Below, in pieces: positions 1-7,698 of a stretch of 64,000 nucleotides of DNA. The notes below the pieces were generated by a model. It made no database searches, was not told the DNA's origin, and saw only the letters and a program-made list of their open reading frames with translations. Source of the stretch: Cohnella rhizoplanae (lineage in GTDB: Bacteria > Bacillota > Bacilli > Paenibacillales > Paenibacillaceae); assembly GCF_948329515.1 (NCBI RefSeq), contig NZ_CAOJCN010000003.1, forward strand, positions 248,001 through 312,000, read 5' to 3'. Within the stretch, counting starts at the first letter, position 1; the number at the start of each line of letters is the position of its first letter. The translations under genes and the position numbers were made by a program.

Positions 1-1
1 C

Positions 2-673
2 GCGGCATACCGTATACTCGAGACGCTGCTCGGCTCGAGCGTGGCGGTCGTCGTCAACCTGGCGCTCGTGCCGCGGGATACGACGCATGAGGCGCTTCAT
101 GCGGCATCCGGGCTGGGCAAGCGAATCGCCGACGTGCTCCGGGATTACGACAAGGCGGTCAGAGGCGAGCGGCGCCCGGCATGGGTGCTCGAGGATGCGA
201 GGGGACTGCTGCGGCTTATTCAGAAAGGAAACGAAGCGACCGCGCTCGCCAGGCAGAGCCTGAAGTTCGTGCCGCTCGGCCGCGGGCGCCGCGATCGCGT
301 CGAGCGCGTGTCGGACGCCATGGATCGGCTGGAGCATCTGTCGGTTCAAGCCCGCGGGATCGCCCGCAGCCTGGTCGAGATGGAGGCCGCGGGGCTGCGC
401 ATCCCCGAGCTCGTTCCTGCGCTCGTCGCGGCGGCGGACTGCGTCGACCGCTATGCGGACACGGTCTCGGACCTGTCGCCTCAGTCGCGCCAGCGGCTGC
501 GCGAGGCAGTCGAGGACGCCGCCCCCGTGCAGCTGGAGTGCTTGAGACAGAGCATGACCGGCGCGGACCCCGAACGGCTCAAGCTGATCGGCAGCGTGTA
601 CGCGGATCTCGGGCGCATGCTGACCGAGGTCGGCCAAGCGTACGAGCGTGCGAGCGGGCGGAAGACGGCTTGA
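2..673 (+). CDS. C-terminal part of an aromatic acid exporter (FUSC/DUF939-like) family protein, truncated by the window edge
   Basis: The reading frame is open from the first bases of the window, so the gene starts upstream. The first visible residues (A-A-Y-R-I-L-E-T-L-L-G-S-S-V-A-V-V-V-N) look like the end of the membrane domain of bacterial aromatic-acid-exporter/FUSC proteins, in which R-x-x-E-T-x-x-G precedes the last membrane helix. The following 190 or so residues are charged, helical and cytoplasmic. A GTG near position 41 lies inside this helix and is unlikely to be the true start. The family is linked to efflux of aromatic acids or to cell-envelope functions in other bacteria; the substrate here cannot be read from the sequence. 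The stop codon overlaps the promoter of the next gene. Confidence 0.6.
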   Translation, partial: AAYRILETLLGSSVAVVVNLALVPRDTTHEALHAASGLGKRIADVLRDYDKAVRGERRPAWVLEDARGLLRLIQKGNEATALARQSLKFVPLGRGRRDRVERVSDAMDRLEHLSVQARGIARSLVEMEAAGLRIPELVPALVAAADCVDRYADTVSDLSPQSRQRLREAVEDAAPVQLECLRQSMTGADPERLKLIGSVYADLGRMLTEVGQAYERASGRKTA

Positions 674-698
674 CGGAATGAACTGTAACCATTATAAT
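670..698 (+). promoter_or_regulatory. Sigma-A type promoter for the IDEAL-domain gene
   Basis: TTGACG at 670-675 and TATAAT at 693-698 are separated by exactly 17 bp. The -35 box overlaps the stop codon of the preceding gene. The -10 region sits inside an imperfect dyad (ACTGT at 681-685 and ACAGT at about 699-703), which may be an operator. Confidence 0.65.
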
Positions 699-761
699 AA
701 CAGTATAGCCGGAGCCAAAAATGGCAAAAAGGCTCATCCTTACGAACAGGCGGTGATTTGC

Positions 762-1139
762 ATGCGATTTGAAATAGGAGAATGGGTAGCCGGCACGACC
801 AAACAAGGTGAATTGATCCAGGGCTTCGTGAATTCGATTCTGTCGATGCAAGGCGCCGCTGGCATATTCGTCACCGCGTCGGACCGCGACGAGGCGATCG
901 GCACCGAGATCGTCGTGCCCGCGGGCGCGCTTCGCGCGCTGCCGCAGACGGCGCACTACAACGAGGAGCAGCTTCGCAACCTGATCGACGTGTCGCTGGC
1001 GATCCGCGACGCGGCTTGGTTCGGCGAACTGTCGGGCGAGCTCGCAGGCCTGCAGGCTGCGGAGGGCGACCGCAGGACGCCGGCGACGGACGTTCCCGTC
1101 GCTTGGCGCAACCGCCTCGGCCTCATCGCGCACGAGTAA
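762..1139 (+). CDS. IDEAL domain-containing small protein
   Basis: This 125-residue protein starts at an ATG preceded by AGGCGGTG; a more upstream in-frame start has no such site. Residues 69-88 carry the IDEAL signature: L-I-D-V-S-L-A-I-R-D followed by W-F-x-E-L, matching the family pattern of a short amphipathic helix with conserved acidic and aromatic residues (PF08858). The IDEAL motif is found in small Bacillales proteins, including adaptor-like and competence-related ones, and is thought to mediate protein contacts. The N-terminal 60 residues form a probable beta-rich domain. A consensus promoter lies directly upstream and a strong terminator follows, so it is a single-gene transcript. 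Its partner is unknown. Confidence 0.6.
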   Translation: MRFEIGEWVAGTTKQGELIQGFVNSILSMQGAAGIFVTASDRDEAIGTEIVVPAGALRALPQTAHYNEEQLRNLIDVSLAIRDAAWFGELSGELAGLQAAEGDRRTPATDVPVAWRNRLGLIAHE

Positions 1140-1162
1140 GCGCGCCGTGCGCGCGCGCAAGC

Positions 1163-1215
1163 AACAGACCCCCTGACCGTCTGAGTTAGACGGGAGGGGG
1201 TCTGTTTGTTTATTT
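1163..1215 (+). terminator. Rho-independent terminator after the IDEAL gene
   Basis: AACAGACCCCCT pairs with AGGGGGTCTGTT around an inner AGACGG/CCGTCT pairing, followed by a T-rich tail. It lies between convergent genes and may also stop transcripts from the ldh side. Confidence 0.85.
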
Positions 1216-1235
1216 GCAAGATTTTCATTCCTACG

Positions 1236-2150
1236 TTAAGCGCCGATGCTCGCGATGAGGCTGCGCAGCTTGCCGGCGGAACGGTGCAGCAGCTCTCGCT
1301 CGGCGTCCGAGATCTGGATGTCGATGATCTCGCGGACGCCCTGCCGGTCCACGACACAGGGGACGCCGAGGAATACGTCCGATACGCCGTGAAAGTCGCG
1401 GAGGAGCGTGGAGACGTTCAGCACAGCGCCTTCGTCGCGCAGGATCGCGGTGCAAATTCGGTCGAGCGCGAGCGCGATGGCGTAATAAGTCGCTCCCTTG
1501 GCGCTTATGATCTGGTAGGCCGCGTCCCGCGTATTCGCGAAAATCTCGTCCTTGTCGGCGTCGCTCAAGGACAGCTCGGCGCCGGCAACGTTGGCCAGGC
1601 TCCACAGCGGCAGCTCGGAGTCGCCGTGCTCGCCGACGATATGGCCGTGCACGCTGCGCGGGTCGATTTTCAGCTTCTCGCCGATCAAGTAGCGGAAGCG
1701 CGCGCTGTCGAGCAGCGTGCCCGATCCGATGATGCGCTCGACCGGCCAGCCGGACTTTTTCCACGTGATATAGCTCATAATGTCGACCGGATTCGAGGCG
1801 ATGAGCAGGATGCCCGTCGTATTATACTTCAGCACCTCTTCGACGATGCTGTCGATGATGACGGCGTTGCGCTTCAGCAGATCGACCCGCGATTCGCCTT
1901 CGCGTTGGGCGGCGCCGGCCGTAATGACGATAATGTCCGCATCCTTGCAATCCTCGTAGCTGCCCGCCCACAGATCCCCGCCGCCGAGAAACGGCATGCC
2001 GTGATTCATGTCGAGCGCGTCGCCGACGGCTTTTTTGTGATTGGCGTCGATGAGCACCAGCTCGTCCACCCGGTTGCGCAGCATGAGCGTATAGGCAGTC
2101 GTCGAACCGACGGCTCCCGCGCCGATGACCACGATTCTCGTTTTTTTCAT
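1236..2150 (-). CDS. ldh: L-lactate dehydrogenase
   Basis: The 304-residue protein reduces pyruvate to L-lactate with NADH, regenerating NAD+ during fermentation. The NAD-binding Rossmann loop G-A-G-A-V-G-S is at residues 10-16, with Asp35 at the end of the second strand as expected for NAD preference. The substrate loop contains Q-R-E-G-E-S-R (Arg88), Asp148-Arg151 lie in D-S-A-R, and the catalytic His175 is in G-E-H-G-D-S-E. Length is normal for the family. It starts 19 bp after the formate/nitrite-type channel gene with a GAGGAGAGG ribosome binding site, so the two genes are almost certainly co-transcribed. A malate dehydrogenase role is less likely because of the Q-R-E-G substrate loop. 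Confidence 0.93.
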   Translation of the reverse strand: MKKTRIVVIGAGAVGSTTAYTLMLRNRVDELVLIDANHKKAVGDALDMNHGMPFLGGGDLWAGSYEDCKDADIIVITAGAAQREGESRVDLLKRNAVIIDSIVEEVLKYNTTGILLIASNPVDIMSYITWKKSGWPVERIIGSGTLLDSARFRYLIGEKLKIDPRSVHGHIVGEHGDSELPLWSLANVAGAELSLSDADKDEIFANTRDAAYQIISAKGATYYAIALALDRICTAILRDEGAVLNVSTLLRDFHGVSDVFLGVPCVVDRQGVREIIDIQISDAERELLHRSAGKLRSLIASIGA

Positions 2151-2169
2151 CCGAATCCTCTCCTCGTCC

Positions 2170-2973
2170 TTAATGGGGGTCCTGCGATTTGTCGATGTCG
2201 TCCATGAACGGCTTATTTACATAATAATACATGTAGGCCATGAGTACGCCGCCCCCGATGAGATTGCCCAGCGTCACAGGAATCAAGTTGTGCAGCACGC
2301 CGCCGAGCGAGATGGTGCCGGGATGGTGCAGCACGAGCGCGATGGCGAACGTGCACATGTTGGCGATGCTGTGCTCGTAGCCCGAGATGAAAAAGCAGAA
2401 GACGAACAGCATCATCGCGAACATCTTGGCGCCGTTCTCCTTCATGGACATCGGGACGAAGAAGGCGAGGCAGACGAGCCAATTGCACAGGATGCCCCGG
2501 AAAAAGAGCTCGACCGCCGGCGTGTGCATCTTCTTGTCCACGACGCTGAGGAGGAAGCCGTTCACGCTCGCGTCCTTGAACAGGGCGGTGGCGAAGATCA
2601 TAAACGCGAACAGACAGGCGCCGACGATATTGCCCGCGTAGCTCCAGCACCACAGCTTGATCGTGTCCGACCATCTGATTTTTTTGCGCAGCGCCGTGTA
2701 GGAATAATAGAACGTATTGCCGGTGAAAAGGTCGCCGCCCCCGTACACGATCAGGATGATCGCCGCGCCGAACGTGATCGCCGCCATGGGGTAAGTCAGG
2801 GGGGAGTGCTCGAGGTAAAAGTAGTTGCCCGTCTTGAAGGCGACGATGACGCCGAAGCCGATGAACATGCTCGCGAGCGCCGAGCGGGCGAGATAGCGAA
2901 GCTTGCTTTGCTTGAAAATTTTCATTTTTTTCTCCGCCAGTTTTTCGACCATGCGCAGAGATTCCGTTTCCAT
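2170..2973 (-). CDS. Formate/nitrite transporter (FNT) family channel
   Basis: This 267-residue membrane protein has six predicted transmembrane segments, including the family hallmark N-L-I-P-V-T-L-G-N-L-I-G-G-G near the C terminus and the G-N-x-F motif of the first repeat. FNT proteins form pentameric channels for small monocarboxylates such as formate, nitrite, hydrosulfide or lactate. The chosen ATG follows GAGGCGGTGA at good spacing; an in-frame ATG 12 codons upstream has no such site. Because ldh follows 19 bp downstream, export of fermentation acids (lactate or formate) is the most economical role; nitrite transport is less supported since no nitrite enzyme is nearby. Confidence 0.8.
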   Translation of the reverse strand: METESLRMVEKLAEKKMKIFKQSKLRYLARSALASMFIGFGVIVAFKTGNYFYLEHSPLTYPMAAITFGAAIILIVYGGGDLFTGNTFYYSYTALRKKIRWSDTIKLWCWSYAGNIVGACLFAFMIFATALFKDASVNGFLLSVVDKKMHTPAVELFFRGILCNWLVCLAFFVPMSMKENGAKMFAMMLFVFCFFISGYEHSIANMCTFAIALVLHHPGTISLGGVLHNLIPVTLGNLIGGGVLMAYMYYYVNKPFMDDIDKSQDPH

Positions 2974-3019
2974 CGATTCACCGCCTCGCTCATTCCCATA
3001 GATGCCCAATCCTGCTTCG

Positions 3020-3028
3020 ATTATGCCA
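3020..3028 (-). promoter_or_regulatory. Possible extended -10 promoter of the FNT-ldh operon
   Basis: On the minus strand TGG precedes CATAAT, an extended -10 element, about 50 bp before the FNT start codon. No good -35 box is visible. Confidence 0.35.
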
Positions 3029-3127
3029 CGGCACGCGAGCCAGGTCTATCGTTTATTACCCCGAAACGCGGAGACCGGTGGGTATTGCGCCGATCGGCGT
3101 CCTCCCATGGGCGAGTCGGCAGGAATG

Positions 3128-3136
3128 TGGTAAAAT
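3128..3136 (+). promoter_or_regulatory. Possible extended -10 promoter of the ferritin gene
   Basis: TGG followed by TAAAAT forms an extended -10 element 43 bp before the ferritin start. The -35 region is weak, which fits an extended -10 promoter. Confidence 0.4.
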
Positions 3137-3178
3137 ATGAGACGTTCGAACACAATACGACCTGGAGGTGCGCTGACC

Positions 3179-3685
3179 ATGATGAACGATACGCTGCACG
3201 ACGCGCTGAACGAGCAGCTTAACTTTGAACTGCATTCCGCGCACGTCTATCTCGCGATGGCCGGCTATTGCTCGGCGGAGAGCCTGGACGGCTTCGCGAA
3301 CTTTTTCGTCATTCAAGCCGAAGAGGAACGCTTCCATGCGTCCAAGATCTACAAATACCTGAACGACCGCGGCAAAAAGGTGAAGCTGAAGGGCATTCCG
3401 GATCCGCAGAACGAGTACGGCTCCATCCTCGAGGTATTCGAGCACGCCTACGAGCACGAGCAGGAGGTCACGCGCCGCATCTACCATCTGTCCGACCTGG
3501 CGCTGAACGACCGGGAGCATGCGACGATCCAATTCCTGAAGTGGTTCATCGACGAGCAGGTGGAAGAAGAAGCGCTGTTCGACAGCATCATCTCCAAGCT
3601 CAAGCGCATCGACAACGACAGCAACGCCTTCTTCATGATGGACGCCGAGTTCGCGAAGCGCTCCTTCACGCCGCCTGCGGAATAA
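3179..3685 (+). CDS. ftnA: Ferritin (non-haem, iron storage)
   Basis: This 168-residue ferritin oxidises Fe(II) and stores ferric iron in a 24-subunit shell. Ferroxidase-site residues are visible: Glu17 in N-F-E-L-H-S, Glu50 and His53 in E-E-E-R-F-H, and downstream Glu/Gln residues in E-H-E-Q-E-V and the D-E-Q-V-E-E-E helix. The start is one of two adjacent ATG codons 9 bp after GGAGGTG; an upstream in-frame ATG at 3137 lacks a site. The gene stands alone and ends at a bidirectional terminator shared with the convergent metallophosphoesterase gene. No Fur-like box was recognised in the short upstream gap. Confidence 0.9.
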   Translation: MMNDTLHDALNEQLNFELHSAHVYLAMAGYCSAESLDGFANFFVIQAEEERFHASKIYKYLNDRGKKVKLKGIPDPQNEYGSILEVFEHAYEHEQEVTRRIYHLSDLALNDREHATIQFLKWFIDEQVEEEALFDSIISKLKRIDNDSNAFFMMDAEFAKRSFTPPAE

Positions 3686-3719
3686 CGTTACATATTCACT
3701 TTGCATAGCAGCAACGATC

Positions 3720-3758
3720 GAAGCCCGGGAGTCGGATCTCCCGGGCTTCGTTTGCGTT
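3720..3758. terminator. Bidirectional terminator between ferritin and metallophosphoesterase genes
   Basis: GAAGCCCGGGAG and CTCCCGGGCTTC form a perfect 12-bp stem around TCGGAT, with a T-rich tail on the plus strand. It sits between convergent genes. Confidence 0.85.
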
Positions 3759-3764
3759 GCCGCG

Positions 3765-4694
3765 CTAGCGTGGACTTCCTTCATCGAGCGGCCCGCTTGG
3801 CTGGATCGAGCTGTCGCGCCGCGCTTCGCGCCGCAGCGTGAACACGGAGAGCTCCGGCACGCTGCCGAACCGGACGCGCAGGCGCGTCGTGCCGATCCCC
3901 CGGTTCACGTACAGCAGGTACGGCCTGCGAGGCCGGCGCCGGTCGGATACGACGTGCAGCCCGGAGAGATACCGCTTGCCTAGCTGCGTGCGGACGAGCG
4001 CGCCGACGATCGGGAGCTTCACCTGCCCGCCGTGGCTGTGGCCGGACAGCTGCAGATCGATCGGATATCGGGCGAGCGAAGCCGCAACGTCCGGCTCGTG
4101 GACGAGCAGCAGGTTGAAGCCGTCCGGACGGAGCTTGGCAAGCGTGCGGACCGGGTCCGGCCTGCCCAGCACATAGTCGTCGAGGCCGGACACCGACAGA
4201 TGCTCGCCGCCGGGCAAGCGGATTTTTCTCGTCTCGTTGAGCAGCAGGTCGAAGCCTGCGCGCGCGAGCGACGGATTGGTGCTGCGCTTGGTCCGCTCGT
4301 AGCCGAAGTCATGATTGCCGTAGACCGCGAACTTGCCGAGCGGAGCCTCGATACGGGACAGCAGAGGGGACAGATCCCGCTCCCGCTCCGGATTGCGTCT
4401 CCTGGCGTCGAACAGGTCGCCCGTGAACGCGACGATGTCCGGCATCTCCGCGTTGACGGCGTCGATCAGCTTGCTCAGGCTGGCCGTCGTATAGTCAGGC
4501 CCGACGTGCGTATCGCTGATTTGTACGATCTTGATACCGTCGAAGCCTGCAGGGAGCCATGCCGACGCGATCTCGCGGCGGGTCACGGCGAGCCTCGACG
4601 GCTCAATGAATATGCCGTATATGCCGCCGACCATGAAGACGGCGAATAATGCCGCCGCCACTCCGATTAACCATAGCCATTCCGTATCCGGCAT
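3765..4694 (-). CDS. Membrane-anchored metallophosphoesterase (YkuE/YaeI-like)
   Basis: The 309-residue protein has one N-terminal membrane segment (about residues 6-28) and a calcineurin-like phosphoesterase domain. Metal-binding motifs appear in order: D61-x-H63 in Q-I-S-D-T-H-V-G, G-D93 in T-G-D-L-F, G-N-H-D at 126-129, H-E-P-D, and G-H-S-H-G-G-Q-V. These are the signature of the YkuE/YaeI group, some members of which hydrolyse UDP-sugar lipids such as UDP-diacylglucosamine; the substrate here is not determined. The ATG at 4694 follows AAGGAGGAAG; the more upstream ATG overlaps that site. It is transcribed alone, convergent with ferritin. Confidence 0.82.
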   Translation of the reverse strand: MPDTEWLWLIGVAAALFAVFMVGGIYGIFIEPSRLAVTRREIASAWLPAGFDGIKIVQISDTHVGPDYTTASLSKLIDAVNAEMPDIVAFTGDLFDARRRNPERERDLSPLLSRIEAPLGKFAVYGNHDFGYERTKRSTNPSLARAGFDLLLNETRKIRLPGGEHLSVSGLDDYVLGRPDPVRTLAKLRPDGFNLLLVHEPDVAASLARYPIDLQLSGHSHGGQVKLPIVGALVRTQLGKRYLSGLHVVSDRRRPRRPYLLYVNRGIGTTRLRVRFGSVPELSVFTLRREARRDSSIQPSGPLDEGSPR

Positions 4695-4813
4695 CGCGCT
4701 TCCTCCTTCTCCCATTTTCTAAATGTATCAAAAAATGAGCCGCCGAACAAAATACGGCCGATAACGGGTAAGACTAGGGGAAGCGCGATTCAGCGGAAAG
4801 GGAGAGATGGCCG

Positions 4814-6127
4814 ATGGCGAGAGCCTTAACGAACGCAAGGGCAGGCCGAAACGGGCAGATCGGGCGGACCGGTCATGACGGAAACGGCGGGAATCCCGGA
4901 AATACACGGCAGCGCAAGCTGCTGCTGAGCGCCGGGCTCAGCTGGCTGTTCGACGCGATGGACGTCGGGCTCATCTCGTTCGTCGCGGCCGCGCTGGCCG
5001 CCGATTGGGATCTCGGCAAGCAGCAGCTCGGCTTCCTCGCCGCGATCGGCTCCGTCGGCATGGCGGTCGGCGCCGCCGTCGCCGGCTCGATGGCCGACAG
5101 ATACGGCAGGCGCGCGATATTGCTCGCCACGCTGCTGATCTTCAGCGTCGCCAGCGGACTGTCCGCGCTCGCGACGGGCTTCGCAATGCTGTGCTTGCTC
5201 CGGTTCGCGGCGGGCTTCGGCCTCGGCGGCGAGCTGCCGGTGGCCTCGACGCTCGTGTCCGAGTCGGTGCGGGCGGAGGACCGGGGGCGCGCCGTCGTGC
5301 TGCTCGAGAGCTTCTGGGCGGTCGGATGGATCGCCGCCGCGCTCATCGGCTATTTCGTGATCCCGGACTATGGCTGGCGGACCGCCTTCGTCATCGGCGC
5401 GCTGCCCTGCCTGTACGCCCTCTACTTGCGCCGCGCGGTGCAGGATCCGCCGAGATTCAAGGAGCAGCAGCGATCCCGCGCGCGTGTCAAGCTCCGCGAC
5501 CGGTTCGCCCAGCTCTGGGCGCCGGGCCATCGGTCGTCGACCATAGCGCTCTGGGTGCTGTGGTTCACGGTCGTCTTTTCCTACTACGGGATGTTCCTAT
5601 GGCTGCCGCAGGTAATGGTGCTCAAGGGCTTCAGCCTGGTCAAAAGCTTCGAATACGTCCTATTCATGACGCTCGCCCAGCTGCCCGGATACTTCAGCGC
5701 GGCCTGGCTGATCGAAAAGCTGGGACGCAAGCCCGTGCTGACGATCTATCTGACCTGCACCGCGCTATGCGCCTGGTGGTTCGGCGCTTCGACCAGCGAC
5801 GCGATGCTCATGACGTCGGGCGCCTGCCTGTCATTCTTTAATCTAGGCGCATGGGGCGCGATGTATGCCTATACGCCCGAGCTATATCCGACGCGCATCC
5901 GCTCGACGGGCGTGGGGATGGCCGCCTCGTTCGGCCGCATCGGCGGGGTCATCGGACCTTACCTCGTCGGTTATCTGCTGGAGCGCGGGATGGGCATTAA
6001 CGGCGTCTTCCTGATCTTCTGCGTCGCGATCGCCGTCGGGGTGGTCGTCCTGCTCGCGCTCGGCACGGAAACCAAGGGCGTAGATCCCGATGCCCCGGTC
6101 GCAGAATCGGCGGGGAACGCCGGCTGA
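4814..6127 (+). CDS. MFS transporter, NiaP/YceI-like (metabolite:H+ symporter group)
   Basis: This 437-residue protein has 12 predicted membrane helices after an unusually Gly/Asn-rich 33-residue cytoplasmic N terminus. The MFS loop 2-3 signature is present as G-S-M-A-D-R-Y-G-R-R, and the second-half copy as E-K-L-G-R-K-P. The motif Y-T-P-E-L-Y-P-T-R-I-R-S-T-G in the second half is typical of the sugar/acid porter-like subgroup that includes the niacin permease NiaP (YceI in B. subtilis). The substrate could be niacin or another carboxylate; nothing nearby settles it. No obvious terminator follows the gene. Confidence 0.7.
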   Translation: MARALTNARAGRNGQIGRTGHDGNGGNPGNTRQRKLLLSAGLSWLFDAMDVGLISFVAAALAADWDLGKQQLGFLAAIGSVGMAVGAAVAGSMADRYGRRAILLATLLIFSVASGLSALATGFAMLCLLRFAAGFGLGGELPVASTLVSESVRAEDRGRAVVLLESFWAVGWIAAALIGYFVIPDYGWRTAFVIGALPCLYALYLRRAVQDPPRFKEQQRSRARVKLRDRFAQLWAPGHRSSTIALWVLWFTVVFSYYGMFLWLPQVMVLKGFSLVKSFEYVLFMTLAQLPGYFSAAWLIEKLGRKPVLTIYLTCTALCAWWFGASTSDAMLMTSGACLSFFNLGAWGAMYAYTPELYPTRIRSTGVGMAASFGRIGGVIGPYLVGYLLERGMGINGVFLIFCVAIAVGVVVLLALGTETKGVDPDAPVAESAGNAG

Positions 6128-6254
6128 CTAGGCATATCAGGTAGGGTGAGCGCCGGATTGTTGCTGCGCGTGACTTCTGCGCATGACTTCTGCGGCCTGC
6201 TCCGCGATGCGTCTGCCTGGAACCGCCAGCCTGTCCTTCGACGCTGCGTTGGGC

Positions 6255-6260
6255 TATAAT
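6255..6260 (+). promoter_or_regulatory. Probable -10 box of the fabI promoter
   Basis: A perfect TATAAT lies about 40 bp before the fabI start. No convincing -35 hexamer is seen at 16-18 bp spacing, and no FapR-type box was recognised. Confidence 0.4.
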
Positions 6261-6301
6261 GAAGCATCTCGAGTTTATAGCGCAAGCGGAGGTAGATGGA
6301 A

Positions 6302-7078
6302 GTGTCTGGATTGCTTAACGGTCAAAATGTCATCGTGATGGGTATCGCCAACGAACGCAGCATCGGCTGGGGAATCGCCAAGTCGCTGCATGCGCAGGGG
6401 GCCCGCCTCATCTTCACGTACCGCAAGGAAAGATCGTACGAAAAGCTGGCGAAGCTGCTGGCAGAGAGCGGCATCGTGCCGCTGCTGACGGTGCAATGCG
6501 ACGTGTCGGACGATGCGTCGATCGAAGCTGCGTTCGCTAAGATCGGCTCCGAGGCCGGCGTCGTGCACGGCGTCGTGCATTCTCTCGCGTTCGCGGACAA
6601 GGACGAGCTCGGCGGCGAGTACGTCGACACGTCGCGCGAGGGGTACCTGCTCGCTCAGGAATCGAGCGCCTTCTCGCTGGTCGCCGTCGCCAAGGCCGCG
6701 AAGCCGCTGATGACCGAGGGCGGCAGCATCGTCACCCAGACGTACCTGGGGGCGGAGCGCGTCATGCGCAACTACAACGTCATGGGCGTCGCCAAGGCAG
6801 CGCTCGAAGCGAGCGTCCGCTACCTGGCCGAGGACCTCGGCAAATACGGCATTCGCGTCAACGCCGTGTCGGCCGGCCCGATTCGCACGCTGGCGGCGAA
6901 GGGCGTCTCCGGCTTCAACGACATCATGAACACGGTCGAAGAAAAGGCGCCGCTCCGCCGCAACGTCGACCAGTCCGAAGTAGGCGACGCGACGATGTTC
7001 CTGATCAGCGGGCTCTCGCGCGGCATTACGGGCGAGGTGCTTCACGTAGACGCCGGCTTCCATATTATCGCGGGCTGA
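6302..7078 (+). CDS. fabI: Enoyl-[acyl-carrier-protein] reductase (NADH), FabI
   Basis: FabI reduces trans-2-enoyl-ACP in the last step of each fatty acid elongation cycle and is the triclosan/isoniazid-class target. The protein of 258 residues shows the N-terminal cofactor motif G-I-A-N-E-R-S-I-G-W-G-I-A (14-26) and the catalytic Tyr158-x6-Lys165 in Y-N-V-M-G-V-A-K, plus Tyr148. A GTG start at 6302 is chosen because GGAGGT at 6288-6293 gives 8-bp spacing; the ATG two codons earlier would be only 2 bp from that site. The gene is monocistronic, ending at a strong terminator. Confidence 0.93.
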   Translation: MSGLLNGQNVIVMGIANERSIGWGIAKSLHAQGARLIFTYRKERSYEKLAKLLAESGIVPLLTVQCDVSDDASIEAAFAKIGSEAGVVHGVVHSLAFADKDELGGEYVDTSREGYLLAQESSAFSLVAVAKAAKPLMTEGGSIVTQTYLGAERVMRNYNVMGVAKAALEASVRYLAEDLGKYGIRVNAVSAGPIRTLAAKGVSGFNDIMNTVEEKAPLRRNVDQSEVGDATMFLISGLSRGITGEVLHVDAGFHIIAG

Positions 7079-7082
7079 CCGG

Positions 7083-7129
7083 CAGGCCGTCCTCTCCGTC
7101 GCGAAGCGGCAGGGGGACGGCCTGATTTT
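7083..7129 (+). terminator. Rho-independent terminator after fabI
   Basis: CAGGCCGTCC (7083-7092) pairs with GGACGGCCTG (7115-7124), followed by ATTTTAG. Confidence 0.75.
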
Positions 7130-7155
7130 AGTTCATGGCCTCGTTCGATTTTGAT

Positions 7156-7198
7156 TTGACGGCGTGCGCCAGTTATTATATAGTTGTCATGACAACTA
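7156..7198 (+). promoter_or_regulatory. marR promoter overlapped by a perfect 18-bp palindromic operator
   Basis: TTGACG (7156-7161) and TATAGT (7179-7184) are 17 bp apart. The perfect palindrome TAGTTGTCATGACAACTA occupies 7181-7198, covering the -10 box and start site. A TTGTC-n-GACAA core is typical of MarR-family operators, so autoregulation of the regulator and the MFS gene behind it is very likely. Confidence 0.7.
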
Positions 7199-7216
7199 AT
7201 TTGAGGTGAACTGAAC

Positions 7217-7657
7217 ATGTCCAGAGAAGGGTTGAACGGCTCGCTCGGCTTCGTAACGGGGCTGGTCTACAGACGCATGTCGAATTTGCTGCTGCATCGG
7301 CTGCGGCCTTACGATATTACGCCGGAGCAGTGGTCGGTGCTCTACTACGCCGCGCAGGCGGACGGCTTGATCCAGCGCGAGCTCGGCGAGCGTGCCGGCA
7401 AGGACAAGCCGACCACGACGCGAATCGTGGATCATCTCGTGCGCAAGGGATGGCTTGCCCGAAGGCCGGACCAAACCGACCGCCGTGCGATATGGATCGA
7501 TGCGACGGCGGAAGGGCGGCGGTTGATCGCGCGGACGCAGCCGATCGAGGCCGCCACGGTCGAAGATGTGTCGTCTTGTCTGACCGCAGAGGAGAGGGAG
7601 ACGCTGCTCGACCTGCTGCACCGCGTGGGCAAGCATCTGGAATCGCAGAAGGAATAG
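7217..7657 (+). CDS. MarR family transcriptional regulator
   Basis: The 146-residue protein has the MarR winged-helix layout: N-terminal dimerisation helix, then L-x-x-Y-D-I-T-P-E-Q-W-S-V-L, the recognition helix region R-A-G-K-D-K-P-T-T-T-R-I-V-D-H-L, and the wing D-Q-T-D-R-R-A-I-W-I (conserved D-x-R-R). It should repress its own promoter through the palindrome 19-36 bp upstream and be relieved by a small ligand. No redox cysteine pair is present near the N terminus, so an OhrR-type peroxide sensor is unlikely (one Cys lies at about residue 119). It is 41 bp upstream of an MFS exporter gene in the same direction. Confidence 0.88.
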   Translation: MSREGLNGSLGFVTGLVYRRMSNLLLHRLRPYDITPEQWSVLYYAAQADGLIQRELGERAGKDKPTTTRIVDHLVRKGWLARRPDQTDRRAIWIDATAEGRRLIARTQPIEAATVEDVSSCLTAEERETLLDLLHRVGKHLESQKE

Positions 7658-7698
7658 AGGCGCGCCTCAAGTCAAGCATGCGAAGGAGACATCACATC

